Shown: in pieces, positions 26,699-35,274 of the stretch
Position numbering within the stretch: position 1 is the first letter of the stretch
Layout of the letters: each line of letters begins with the position of its first letter
Source: Pseudomonas sp. H9
GTDB lineage: Bacteria > Pseudomonadota > Gammaproteobacteria > Pseudomonadales > Pseudomonadaceae
Assembly (NCBI RefSeq): GCF_004353925.1
Contig: NZ_SMOK01000023.1
Span: forward strand, 62,001 to 126,000
Reading direction: 5' to 3'
DNA length: 64,000 nt
Position numbers and translations under genes: made by a program
The notes under the pieces: generated by a model
Database searches by the model: none
The model's input: the letters and a program-made list of their open reading frames with translations, nothing else
Told to the model about the DNA's origin: nothing

Positions 26699-26882
26699 GA
26701 AAAAAACTCCGGGGCCGGAAAGCGGGGATGCAGGGCCGGCCAAAAGTGGCGTGAATTGTAAAGTCCTACAGGGGTTGCAGCAAATTCGCCGTGGGCCGCC
26801 GTGGTGCAGACACACCCAAGACGGTGCATTTCTGATGCGCTCGTGTTCTGCGCATCCTCGTGTTTTCGGGCTTTTGCCCTTC

Positions 26883-26898
26883 TGGCGCGCCCTTTGCA
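26883..26898 (+). promoter_or_regulatory. Sigma-54 promoter of the nitrate reductase gene
   Basis: TGGCGCG-CCCT-TTGCA has GG and GC separated by 10 bases, the -24/-12 spacing of RpoN promoters. Transcription would start near 26909. Nitrogen control by NtrC is expected for assimilatory nitrate genes in pseudomonads. Confidence 0.75.
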
Positions 26899-26913
26899 AT
26901 CGCTTGAGCAATC

Positions 26914-27003
26914 GGCAATCAACGCAGATTGCCCCGTTCACGACAAAGGCGCCGTGTTGCCCCCGCTTGTTTCTGCAAGCCGGGGTAGCAGGGCGCCTTT
27001 TTG
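26914..27003 (+). promoter_or_regulatory. Nitrate-operon leader: ANTAR-type hairpin plus terminator
   Basis: GGCAATC-AACGCA-GATTGCC (26914-26933) is a 7-bp stem with a six-base loop having A at position 1 and G at position 4, the pattern bound by ANTAR-domain antiterminators such as NasT. A strong terminator follows (26945-27003): GGCGCC arms enclose a CCCC-GCTTG / CAAGC-CGGGG hairpin and are followed by six T. AGGAGG and the reductase start come next. The layout implies antitermination in the presence of nitrate. Confidence 0.75.
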
Positions 27004-27027
27004 TTTGCGCAAGCAGGAGGTCGGCAG

Positions 27028-30000
27028 ATGAGCAGCACTCAAGTGCGCAGTGTGTGCCCGTATTGTGGAGTGGGCTGCGGCATCGTTATGACGGTCGAAG
27101 GTAACCGGGTGACCAAGGTCAGCGGCGACAAGCAGCATCCCAGCAATTTCGGCCGTTTATGCACCAAGGGGCTGACCGCGCATCAACCGCTGCGCGAATC
27201 GGGTCGCATGGAGCACGCTTATCTGCGCGAGGAGCGCCAGCGGGATCCTGTGCAGGCCTCAATGGATACGGCCATCGAACAGACAGCTCGGCGCCTGCGT
27301 GCAATCCTGGAGCAGCACGGGCCGGATGCCTTGGCGTTCTATGTTTCCGGGCAGATGTCGCTGGAAGCCCAATACCTGATCAACAAGCTGGCCAAGGGTT
27401 TTATTCGCAGCCGACACATCGAGTCCAATTCACGTCTGTGCATGGCCAGCGCCAGCAGCGGCTACAAGCTGTCGTTGGGTGCCGACGGCCCGCCAGGCAG
27501 CTACCAGGACTTTGAGCATGCCGAGGTGTTTTTCGTCATCGGCGCGAACATGGCTGACTGTCATCCGATCCTCTTCCTGCGCCTACTGGACCGACGCAAA
27601 GCCGGGGCCCGAATGATCGTGGTCGATCCACGGCGTAACGCCACCGCTGACAAGGCCGACCTGTTTCTGCAGATCAAGCCGGGCACTGACCTGGCGCTGC
27701 TCAATGGCCTGCTGTACCTGCTCAAACACAACGGCCACTGCGACGCTGAGTTCATCGAGCGCTACACCGAAGGCTGGGAGGCCATGGGGGAATTTCTTGA
27801 TGACTACCCACCTGAGCGAGTCGCGGCCATCACCGGGCTGGCCGAAGCTGATATTCGTCAGGCCGCCGACTGGATCGGCCAGGCGCCGGAATGGATGAGC
27901 TGCTGGACCATGGGCCTGAACCAGAGCATCCATGGCACTTGGCAAACCAATGCCTTGTGCAATCTGCACCTGGCCACTGGGGCGATCTGTCGACCTGGCA
28001 GCGGGCCGTTTTCCCTGACCGGCCAGCCCAACGCCATGGGAGGGCGCGAGATGGGTTACATGGGCCCTGGCCTGCCGGGGCAGCGTTCGGCATTGGTTGA
28101 CAGTGACCGGGCGTTCGTTGAACAACTCTGGCAGATTCCGGCGGGCAGCCTGCGCGGTGAAACCGGTGACGGCACCGTAGCGCTATTCGAACAGCTGACC
28201 GCTGGACAGATCAAAGCCTGCTGGATTATGTGCAGCAATCCGGTGGCCAGTGTTGCCAATCGCCAACAGGTGATCGACGGCCTGCAACAGGCGGAACTGG
28301 TCATTACCCAAGATGCCTTTCTCGACACCGAAACCAATCGCTATGCCGACATCCTTTTGCCTGCTGCACTGTGGGCGGAGGGCGAAGGGGTGATGATCAA
28401 CTCCGAGCGCAACCTGACGCTGATGGGCAAAGCCATGGAGCCGTGTGGTGAGGCGCTGCCAGACTGGCAGATCATTGCCCGCGTTGCCTGTGCCATGGGT
28501 TATGCCGAGGCGTTCAGCTACACCAGCGCCGAGGCAGTGTTTGAAGAAATCCGTCAGGCCTGGAACCCGGCGACCGGTTACGACGTGCGTGGTGTCAGTT
28601 ATACGGGTTTGCGTCAGGCGCCGCAGCAATGGCCGTGCGAGCCCGGTCGCTCAGACACCCGCAGCCCTGTGCGTTATCTCAATAACGGCATCAGTCAGAC
28701 GCTGCATTGCGATGCTGAGGGCCAGGCGCCCGCTATCGCCTTCGCCACGCCCACGGGCAAAGCGCGCTTCTTCGCTCGCCCTTGGCTACCCAGTGCGGAG
28801 CTGCCGGATGGCACCTTTGACCTGGTGCTCAACACCGGCCGCGTCCAGCACCAATGGCACACCCTGACCAAGACCGGAAAAGTGGCGACGTTGAACAAGC
28901 TCGATCCCGGTCCTTTCGTGGAGCTTCATCCTGACGATGCCCAACGCCTAGGCATTGCCGAGCATGACCAGGTCCAAGTGCGCTCGCGGCGTGGCCAGGC
29001 ACTGTTGCCCGCACGCATTACCACGCGGGTATTGCCGGGCAACTGCTTTGCGCCGTTTCACTGGAACGATGTGTTCGGCGAGCACCTGGCCATCAACGCG
29101 GTCACCAGCGATGCGGTCGATCCGCTGTCGTTGCAACCTGCTTTCAAGTACTGCGCGGTGGCCCTGAGCCGGGTCGCCGGCCCTCGTATCCCCACCACAT
29201 GTAGCAGCCCAGTGTTCGATGAGCCCCAGCAAGCCCGGCACTGGCTGCTCTGGGCCTCGCAAACCGGTAATGGTCAGGCGTTGGCCGAGCACTGCGCCGA
29301 GCGCCTGCGCAATGCTGGCGTTGCGGTGAACCTGCGTTGCATGGAGGAGGTTGGCATCGAGCAACTGGAGGGCGCAGCGAGCCTGCTGCTGGTTGCCAGT
29401 ACCTTCGGAGATGGCGATGCACCTGACAGCGGTGCGGCGTTCTGGCAGGCGTTGCAGGGCCAGCACGCCACTCGCTGCGCCGGGTTGCCCTATGCCGTGT
29501 TGGCGCTGGGGGATTCCAGCTATGAGCAGTTCTGTGGTTTTGGCCGCAAGCTGGATCGGCGCTTGGCCGAGTTGGGCGGGCAGCGCTTGCTTGAGCGGGT
29601 TGAATGCGAAGGCGACGTCGAAGCGCCGACGGCGCACTGGTTGCAAGCGTTGCTCACCCAGCTGGGAGGCGTCAGCACGGGGGCGCCGCTGCCTGAGCCA
29701 GTCGCCATAACAGCGCGCTTCAGCAAGCAGCAACCGCTGCCGGCACGGTTGCTGGAAAACCGCCGACTCAACAGCCCGGGCGCCAGCAAAGAAACCCGGA
29801 AGATTGTGTTTGAGCTGACCGACAGTGGCTTCAGCTATCAGGCCGGCGATGCTTTGGGGGTGTGGCCGCGAAACTGCCCGGCACTGGTGGATGAGCTGTT
29901 GGCGGCGGCTCATCTGCGAGGCAGCGATGCTATCAGCCTCAAAGGGCACGCCGATATGCCGCTTGCCAAGGCGCTGGGCGAGCACCTGGAAATCGCCCGA

Positions 30001-30822
30001 ATTACACCGGCGATGCTTGAGACCTTCGCTCAGCGTAGCAACGACAGTGTGCTGAGCGACTTGCTCAAGCCGCAGAACAAAACGGCGCTCAAGGGCTGGT
30101 TGTGGGGCAAGCAGTTGATAGACCTGGTACACACCCTCAAACCCGAGCTGGACCTGGACACCTGGCTGAGCTTGCTCAAGCCCTTGCAACCGCGGTTGTA
30201 CTCCATCAGTTCCAGCCCTAAACGACATCCGGATCAGGTGCATCTGACCCTTTCCACCGTCCGTTTCGGCCAGCGCAAAGGGGTTTGCTCAACCTACCTG
30301 GCCGACCGTGCGGCGCACGGCGATGTGGCCATTTTCACTCAGCCCAGTGCGCACTTTCGCCTGCCCCAGGACCGCAACGCACCAGTGATCATGGTCGGCC
30401 CCGGCACCGGTGTCGCACCGTTCCGGGCATTCTTGCAGGAGCGTCAGGCCGAAGGTGCCAAAGGCCCTAACTGGCTGCTGTTCGGCGAGCAGAAAGCGGC
30501 CAGCGATTTCTACTACCGTGACGAGCTGTTGGACTGGCAACGCGATGGCCTTCTGACGCGACTGGATACTGCGTTTTCACGCGATCAGGCAGAAAAAATC
30601 TATGTGCAACAGCGCATGCTGGAGCAAGGCGCAGAACTTTGGCGCTGGCTGGAGGAAGGGGGGCATTTCTATGTGTGTGGTGATGCCGAGCGCATGGCCC
30701 GCGATGTCGACGCAGCTCTCAAACAGGTTGTCGGTAAGCACGGTGGTTTAAACCCCGATCAGGCCGACGCCTACGTGGCTGAGTTGAGCCGTAGCAAGCG
30801 CTACGTGCGAGACGTGTACTGA
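27028..30822 (+). CDS. nasA: Assimilatory nitrate reductase fused to sulfite-reductase-type flavoprotein
   Basis: The 1264-aa protein starts at ATG 27028, 7 bp after AGGAGG. The N-terminal part (about 1-710) is a molybdopterin nitrate reductase: 4Fe-4S cysteines in CPYCGVGC (C10, C13, C17) and GRLCTKG, the CMASASSGYK active-site region, ETNRYADILLPAALWAEGEGV and a C-terminal molybdopterin-dinucleotide domain. From about 738 a flavodoxin domain begins (WASQTGNGQALAEH), then FAD binding (about 900-1100, LYSISSSPKRH) and an NADPH site (MVGPGTGVAPFRAFLQ, about 1122), ending VRDVY as in CysJ. The fusion should carry electrons from NADPH to nitrate within one cytoplasmic chain. nirBD follow, with their own promoter. 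Confidence 0.95.
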   Translation: MSSTQVRSVCPYCGVGCGIVMTVEGNRVTKVSGDKQHPSNFGRLCTKGLTAHQPLRESGRMEHAYLREERQRDPVQASMDTAIEQTARRLRAILEQHGPDALAFYVSGQMSLEAQYLINKLAKGFIRSRHIESNSRLCMASASSGYKLSLGADGPPGSYQDFEHAEVFFVIGANMADCHPILFLRLLDRRKAGARMIVVDPRRNATADKADLFLQIKPGTDLALLNGLLYLLKHNGHCDAEFIERYTEGWEAMGEFLDDYPPERVAAITGLAEADIRQAADWIGQAPEWMSCWTMGLNQSIHGTWQTNALCNLHLATGAICRPGSGPFSLTGQPNAMGGREMGYMGPGLPGQRSALVDSDRAFVEQLWQIPAGSLRGETGDGTVALFEQLTAGQIKACWIMCSNPVASVANRQQVIDGLQQAELVITQDAFLDTETNRYADILLPAALWAEGEGVMINSERNLTLMGKAMEPCGEALPDWQIIARVACAMGYAEAFSYTSAEAVFEEIRQAWNPATGYDVRGVSYTGLRQAPQQWPCEPGRSDTRSPVRYLNNGISQTLHCDAEGQAPAIAFATPTGKARFFARPWLPSAELPDGTFDLVLNTGRVQHQWHTLTKTGKVATLNKLDPGPFVELHPDDAQRLGIAEHDQVQVRSRRGQALLPARITTRVLPGNCFAPFHWNDVFGEHLAINAVTSDAVDPLSLQPAFKYCAVALSRVAGPRIPTTCSSPVFDEPQQARHWLLWASQTGNGQALAEHCAERLRNAGVAVNLRCMEEVGIEQLEGAASLLLVASTFGDGDAPDSGAAFWQALQGQHATRCAGLPYAVLALGDSSYEQFCGFGRKLDRRLAELGGQRLLERVECEGDVEAPTAHWLQALLTQLGGVSTGAPLPEPVAITARFSKQQPLPARLLENRRLNSPGASKETRKIVFELTDSGFSYQAGDALGVWPRNCPALVDELLAAAHLRGSDAISLKGHADMPLAKALGEHLEIARITPAMLETFAQRSNDSVLSDLLKPQNKTALKGWLWGKQLIDLVHTLKPELDLDTWLSLLKPLQPRLYSISSSPKRHPDQVHLTLSTVRFGQRKGVCSTYLADRAAHGDVAIFTQPSAHFRLPQDRNAPVIMVGPGTGVAPFRAFLQERQAEGAKGPNWLLFGEQKAASDFYYRDELLDWQRDGLLTRLDTAFSRDQAEKIYVQQRMLEQGAELWRWLEEGGHFYVCGDAERMARDVDAALKQVVGKHGGLNPDQADAYVAELSRSKRYVRDVY

Positions 30823-30912
30823 GCGCCCCATAACGGGGAGGGCCGCACCAGGCTGGGTCGTAAATAACCAGTTGAGGCGTTAAAAAGCCGCTGTTTTACA
30901 GGCGTTGGCGGT

Positions 30913-30928
30913 TGGCACGTTCCCTGCT
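30913..30928 (+). promoter_or_regulatory. Sigma-54 promoter of nirBD
   Basis: TGGCACG-TTCC-CTGCT matches the RpoN consensus, with GG and GC 10 bases apart. A possible NtrC-like site (GCACCAGGCTGGGT, about 30845-30858) lies some 55 bp upstream. The start of transcription is expected near 30939. Confidence 0.8.
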
Positions 30929-30950
30929 TTTGTACGATTACAACGTTCCC

Positions 30951-31034
30951 ACAGGTCAATGGCGATCTGTATCAGGAACTACAAAAACGAACCAGGCAAA
31001 GGCGCCTGGAGCTTCGGCTCCAGGCGCCTTTTTT
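30951..31034 (+). promoter_or_regulatory. nirB leader: ANTAR-type hairpin plus terminator
   Basis: ACAGGTC-AATGGC-GATCTGT (30951-30970) forms a 7-bp stem (one G-U) with a hexaloop of A at 1 and G at 4, like the nitrate reductase leader. GTTCC and GGAAC may extend it. A 12-bp GC-rich stem with a TTCG loop (31001-31028) and six T follow as a perfect intrinsic terminator, 62 bp before the nirB start. Confidence 0.78.
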
Positions 31035-31096
31035 GTTTTTCCGGGGCACGCCCCAGCAGCACCGCCACCGTGAATGGCCTTGAGTGAGGATCGGCT

Positions 31097-33655
31097 ATGA
31101 ATGCAGCAACAAGCATTGCCCCACAGGAAAAACTGATCATCGTCGGTAATGGCATGGTCGGGCATCACTGCGTTGAACAACTGATCGAGCGGGGTGCCTT
31201 GAGCCGATACGCATTGCGGGTGTTCGGTGAGGAGCGTCAGCGTGCGTACGACCGTGTTCATCTCTCTGAATATTTCAACGGTAGCGATGCTGAAACCCTG
31301 GCGTTGGGCGGTGCCGGGGTGTATGCCGAGCACGGCGTTACCTTGCACCTGAACGAAGCGGTGCTGGAAATCGATCGCGAGCGCCGAGAAGTGCTGACGT
31401 CGCAGGGGCGCTACCCGTATGACCATCTGATCCTGGCCACTGGCTCTTATCCCTTTGTGCCGCCGATTGAAGGTTGCGAGGGGGCGTCGCGCCTGGTGTA
31501 TCGCACCCTTGATGACCTGGACGCCATTCGCGCCGCTGCGGGCAATGCGCGGCGTGGGGTGATTGTCGGCGGTGGATTGCTTGGCCTTGAGGCCGCCAAT
31601 GCGCTCAAGTCGTTAGGGCTGGAAGCGCATGTGGTCGAATTCGCCCCACGGTTGATGCCGGTGCAGCTGGACGCGGAGGGCGGTGCGGCCTTGCGTGCGC
31701 AGATCGAGGCACTGGGTGTGGGTGTACACGTGTCGCGGGCGACCCAGGCGGTTGTGGCTGGTGAAGATTATCGCTACCGCATGAATTTCGACGGCGGCGA
31801 GTTCATCGAGACTGACCTGATTGTGTTTTCTGCCGGTATTCGCCCGCAGGATACCCTGGGCCGCAGCAGTGGCCTGGAGGTTGCTGCCCGTGGTGGTGTA
31901 GTGATCGACAGCGACTGCCGTAGCAGCGATCCCCGCATCTTTGCTATCGGTGAGTGCGCCTCGTGGAATGGCAGCGTATTCGGTCTGGTCGCCCCGGGCT
32001 ACAGCATGGCCCGCAACGTTGCTGCCGCGCTGGCTGGGGAGGGCAGCGCCCGCTTTGAAGGCGCAGACATGTCGACCAAGCTCAAGCTGCTGGGCGTCGA
32101 TGTTGGCTCGATTGGCGATGCCCATGGCGCAACCCCAGGCGCACGTAGCTACCGTTTTATCGATGAAACCAACGCGGCATACCGCCGACTGGTGGTCGAT
32201 GCCAGTGGTAAACGCGTGCTGGGCGCCGTGTTGGTCGGAGACAACAGCTACTACGACACGCTGCTGCAGTACGTGCAAAACGGTATTGCCCTGCCGGCAG
32301 ACCCGGCCACGTTGATCCTGCCGCAAACCGCCGGAGCACCGACGCTGGGCGCAGATGCACTACCGGACACAGCCACCATCTGCTCCTGCCATAACGTCAG
32401 CAAAGGCGCCATTTGCAGCGCCATCGATAACGGGTGTGGCGAGCTGGCTGAACTCAAACAGCAAACCAAGGCGTGCACGGGTTGTGGTGGCTGCGCGGCG
32501 CTGCTCAAGCAAGTCTTTGAGCACGAATTGATTGCCCGTGGCGTCAGCGTCGACAAGAGCCTGTGCGAGCACTTCGCTTACACCCGTCAGGAGCTCTATG
32601 CACTGGTACGGGTCGAAGGGATCCTCAGCTTCGACGATATGCTCGCCAAACATGGTCGTGGCTCTGTCGGTTGTGACATCTGCAAACCGACTGTTGGTTC
32701 GATCCTCGCGTCGTGCTGGAACCAGCCGATCATGGACCCTTCGTTGGTGCCCCTGCAGGACACCAACGACACCTTCATGGCCAACATGCAGAAAAACGGC
32801 ACTTATTCGGTGGTGCCGAGGATTCCCGGTGGCGAGATCACCCCGGATAAACTGATCGTCATCGGCCAGGTGGCGAAAAAGTACGATCTGTACACCAAGA
32901 TTACCGGCGGCCAGCGCATTGACCTGTTTGGTGCACAGCTGCACGAGTTGCCAGCGATCTGGGGCGAGTTGATCGATGCCGGCTTTGAAACCGGCCATGC
33001 CTATGGCAAGTCCACACGTACGGTGAAGTCATGCGTGGGCAGCACCTGGTGCCGTTATGGGGTGCAAGACAGCGTGCAGATGGCCCTGACCCTGGAAGAC
33101 CGCTACAAGGGCTTGCGTTCGCCGCACAAACTCAAGTTCGCGGTCTCCGGCTGTACCCGTGAGTGCGCTGAGGCACAGAGCAAGGACATCGGTGTCATCG
33201 CCACCGAGAAGGGCTGGAACCTGTACATCTGCGGCAATGGCGGCATGCGCCCGCGCCACGCCGAGCTGTTCGCCACCGACCTCGACGACGCCGGGCTGAT
33301 TCGCCTGATTGACCGGCTGCTGATGTTCTACATCCGTACCGCCGACAAACTGCAGCGCACCTCGGTCTGGCGCGAGGGCCTGGAGGGTGGGCTGGACTAC
33401 CTCAAGCAGGTGATTATCGAAGACAGCCTGGGCCTGGGTGCCGAGCTGGAATCGCAGATGCAGTGGGTTGTCGACCGCTATGAATGCGAATGGGCCAACG
33501 CGCTCAAAGACCCAGAGAAGCTCAAGCGCTTTCGCACCTTCGTCAATGATCAGCGGCCAGACCCGGGCGTGCACTTTGTGCGCGAACGCGGGCAACGGCG
33601 GCCGATTGCTGCGGCTGAGCTGCATGTGATTCCAACCACTGAAGAGGTGCTGTGA
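31097..33655 (+). CDS. nirB: Nitrite reductase (NADH) large subunit
   Basis: The 852-aa protein reduces nitrite to ammonium in the cytoplasm. Order: an FAD/NAD(P) oxidoreductase module (about 1-320: IIVGNGMVGHHCVEQL, ATGSYPFVP, GVIVGGGLLGLEAA), a BFD-like 2Fe-2S region (ICSCHNVSKGAIC and KACTGCGGC, about 430-470), and the siroheme/4Fe-4S reductase domains. The latter bind siroheme through C646 and C652 (CVGSTWC) and C686 and C690 (CTREC). GAGGA precedes ATG 31097. The stop overlaps nirD. Its leader terminator and RpoN promoter match those of the nitrate reductase gene, so the two units should respond together. Confidence 0.97.
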   Translation: MNAATSIAPQEKLIIVGNGMVGHHCVEQLIERGALSRYALRVFGEERQRAYDRVHLSEYFNGSDAETLALGGAGVYAEHGVTLHLNEAVLEIDRERREVLTSQGRYPYDHLILATGSYPFVPPIEGCEGASRLVYRTLDDLDAIRAAAGNARRGVIVGGGLLGLEAANALKSLGLEAHVVEFAPRLMPVQLDAEGGAALRAQIEALGVGVHVSRATQAVVAGEDYRYRMNFDGGEFIETDLIVFSAGIRPQDTLGRSSGLEVAARGGVVIDSDCRSSDPRIFAIGECASWNGSVFGLVAPGYSMARNVAAALAGEGSARFEGADMSTKLKLLGVDVGSIGDAHGATPGARSYRFIDETNAAYRRLVVDASGKRVLGAVLVGDNSYYDTLLQYVQNGIALPADPATLILPQTAGAPTLGADALPDTATICSCHNVSKGAICSAIDNGCGELAELKQQTKACTGCGGCAALLKQVFEHELIARGVSVDKSLCEHFAYTRQELYALVRVEGILSFDDMLAKHGRGSVGCDICKPTVGSILASCWNQPIMDPSLVPLQDTNDTFMANMQKNGTYSVVPRIPGGEITPDKLIVIGQVAKKYDLYTKITGGQRIDLFGAQLHELPAIWGELIDAGFETGHAYGKSTRTVKSCVGSTWCRYGVQDSVQMALTLEDRYKGLRSPHKLKFAVSGCTRECAEAQSKDIGVIATEKGWNLYICGNGGMRPRHAELFATDLDDAGLIRLIDRLLMFYIRTADKLQRTSVWREGLEGGLDYLKQVIIEDSLGLGAELESQMQWVVDRYECEWANALKDPEKLKRFRTFVNDQRPDPGVHFVRERGQRRPIAAAELHVIPTTEEVL

Positions 33656-34017
33656 TGAGCCTGTCCAACGTTGCTGTAAACCTGCCAACTCACAACTGGC
33701 AAGCGGTGTGTGGCCGCGATGATCTGGTGGCGCAATCGGGGGTAGTGGTGTGGTTCGAAGGCCGTCAGGTGGCACTGTTTTACCTGCCGGAACAGGATAC
33801 GCCGGTGTTTGCGATCGACAACCAGGACCCCAAGTCCGGGGCCAACGTGATTGGCCGCGGCTTGATCGGCCACCTCAAGGGTGAACTGGTGGTGGCTGCA
33901 CCGTTGTACAAGCAGCATTTCAGCTTGAACGATGGGCGTTGCCTGGAAGATCCGCAGCACGCCTTGCAAGTGTGGCCGGTACGGATCACCGGTGAGCAAG
34001 TAGAAATCGCAAGGTAG
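33655..34017 (+). CDS. nirD: Nitrite reductase (NADH) small subunit
   Basis: The 120-aa Rieske-like protein has the NirD fold (WQAVCGRDDLVAQSGVVVWF, YLPEQDTPVFAIDNQDP, RGLIGHLKGELVVAAPLYKQHFSL) but lacks the CxH..CxxH iron-sulfur ligands, as is normal for NirD. The ATG overlaps the nirB stop (TGATG); a GTG one codon earlier is an alternative. The stop codon TAG (34015-34017) is the beginning of a REP element, so the REP supplies the end of this gene. Confidence 0.95.
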   Translation: MSLSNVAVNLPTHNWQAVCGRDDLVAQSGVVVWFEGRQVALFYLPEQDTPVFAIDNQDPKSGANVIGRGLIGHLKGELVVAAPLYKQHFSLNDGRCLEDPQHALQVWPVRITGEQVEIAR

Positions 34018-34083
34018 GCGCGGGCTTGCCCCGCGATGCGGTTTAACTGACAAACCACAATCGCGGGGCAAGCCCGCTCCCAC
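34014..34083. repeat. REP pair whose head contains the nirD stop
   Basis: GTAGGCGCGGGCTTGCCCCG begins at 34014 and the inverted arm ATCGCGGGGCAAGCCCGC ends at 34083. The nirD TAG is bases 2-4 of the element. The LysR gene starts 32 bp later. Confidence 0.92.
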
Positions 34084-34114
34084 AGAGAGAGCATGCTCCT
34101 ATAGACTCCGGAGC

Positions 34115-35047
34115 ATGAACCTCGACACCCGCATCAAATTCCGCCATCTGCTGTGCTTTCTCGAAATCGCCCGCCAGGGCAGTTTCGCGAAGGCTGCCGA
34201 TGCCATGGCGATCAGTCAGCCGGCAATTTCCAAAACCCTCAAGGAACTGGAAGATCTGTTGCAAACCCGGCTGTTCGAACGCAGCAAACAAGGTGTCGAA
34301 CTGACGGCAGCCGGGACGCGTTTCATGCGCTACGCCGGGCCCAGTGTGCAGGCGCTGCGTGAGGGCGTCAGTAGCTTGCGTGGTGAGCAGCATGCGCCGC
34401 CACAGGTGCGTATTGGCGTGTTGTCGACGGTCGAAAGCCTGCTGATGCCAGAGGTGCTGTGTCGCTTGCACCAACGTCATGAACATCTGGTGGTCAGTGT
34501 GGCGACCGGGCCGAGCGCGCACCTGCTGGCGCAATTGCACGTCGGTGAGCTGGACCTGGTCATCGGGCGCATGACCGACAGCCCGCAAATTCAGGGCCTG
34601 GCATTCGAGCACCTGTACAGCGAGTCAATGTCGCTGGTGGTGCGCCCAGGTCATCCTTTGCTCAACCACAAACCCATCGAACGCAACCAGGTCGGGCGTT
34701 ATCCGCTGGTGCTGCCGCTGGCTGGCACCACCATTCGCAAGCATGCCGACAGCCTGTTTGTGCAGTGCGCAATCGAGCAACCAGCACAACGCCTGGAAAC
34801 GCTGTCACCGGCCTTGAGCCGACGCTACGTGCAAAGCAGCGACGCGGTCTGGGTGGCGCCGCGCGATGCCGTACGCATTGATCTGGGCCGTGGCGAGTTG
34901 TGCGAACTGGACCTGGGCGTGCAGGAACCCGGCGGCTCGGTGGGCATCTGCAGCAATGCTGCGTTGCCGTTGAGCCTGTCGGCGCGCTGGCTGTGCGAAG
35001 TGCTGCGCGAAGTGGCCGGGCAATACCGTGACGGCAGTTACCCCTGA
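34115..35047 (+). CDS. LysR-family regulator, PcaQ-like
   Basis: The 310-aa protein has an N-terminal LysR helix-turn-helix (FRHLLCFLEIARQGSFAKAADAMAISQPAISKTLKELE, about 9-46) and a periplasmic-binding-like effector domain (about 95-300). The start NLDTRIKFRHLLCFLEIARQ, RVGIL-type strand VRIGVLSTVESLLMP and length match PcaQ, the activator of protocatechuate (beta-ketoadipate) genes in alpha- and gamma-proteobacteria. No pca genes lie in this window, so the target is uncertain. It sits just after a REP and is probably monocistronic. Confidence 0.8.
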   Translation: MNLDTRIKFRHLLCFLEIARQGSFAKAADAMAISQPAISKTLKELEDLLQTRLFERSKQGVELTAAGTRFMRYAGPSVQALREGVSSLRGEQHAPPQVRIGVLSTVESLLMPEVLCRLHQRHEHLVVSVATGPSAHLLAQLHVGELDLVIGRMTDSPQIQGLAFEHLYSESMSLVVRPGHPLLNHKPIERNQVGRYPLVLPLAGTTIRKHADSLFVQCAIEQPAQRLETLSPALSRRYVQSSDAVWVAPRDAVRIDLGRGELCELDLGVQEPGGSVGICSNAALPLSLSARWLCEVLREVAGQYRDGSYP

Positions 35048-35274
35048 AATCCTGGCACGCTTACAAACAGCTACAAAACATGGGCGATGAAGTTGCTCAA
35101 GTGCGCTGTCCCGTCAATACTGGCCACTGGCTGCAGCTTTGTATGAAGAAGGATTTACTTGGCTGAACTTATCCGGCTTTTCTTGCTCTCATGCCGGTAG
35201 CCATTGGTCGTGGCCGCCTGATAAGCTCGCGGCTTTACTCGATTGCCCTATTGGCGCATGAACAAGGAAATAGC

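Noticed and set aside
26699-26941. N-terminal extension of the DUF1266 protein
   Set aside because: It would cover the RpoN promoter and leader of the nitrate operon, and is cysteine- and arginine-rich; ATG 26698 has a good ribosome site.
28948-30243. 431-codon open frame on the minus strand
   Set aside because: It is antisense to the nitrate reductase/flavoprotein fusion, whose motifs are continuous through this region.
33652-33654. GTG start of nirD one codon upstream
   Set aside because: It gives only one extra methionine; the ATG overlapping the nirB stop is the more usual coupled start. Either is possible.
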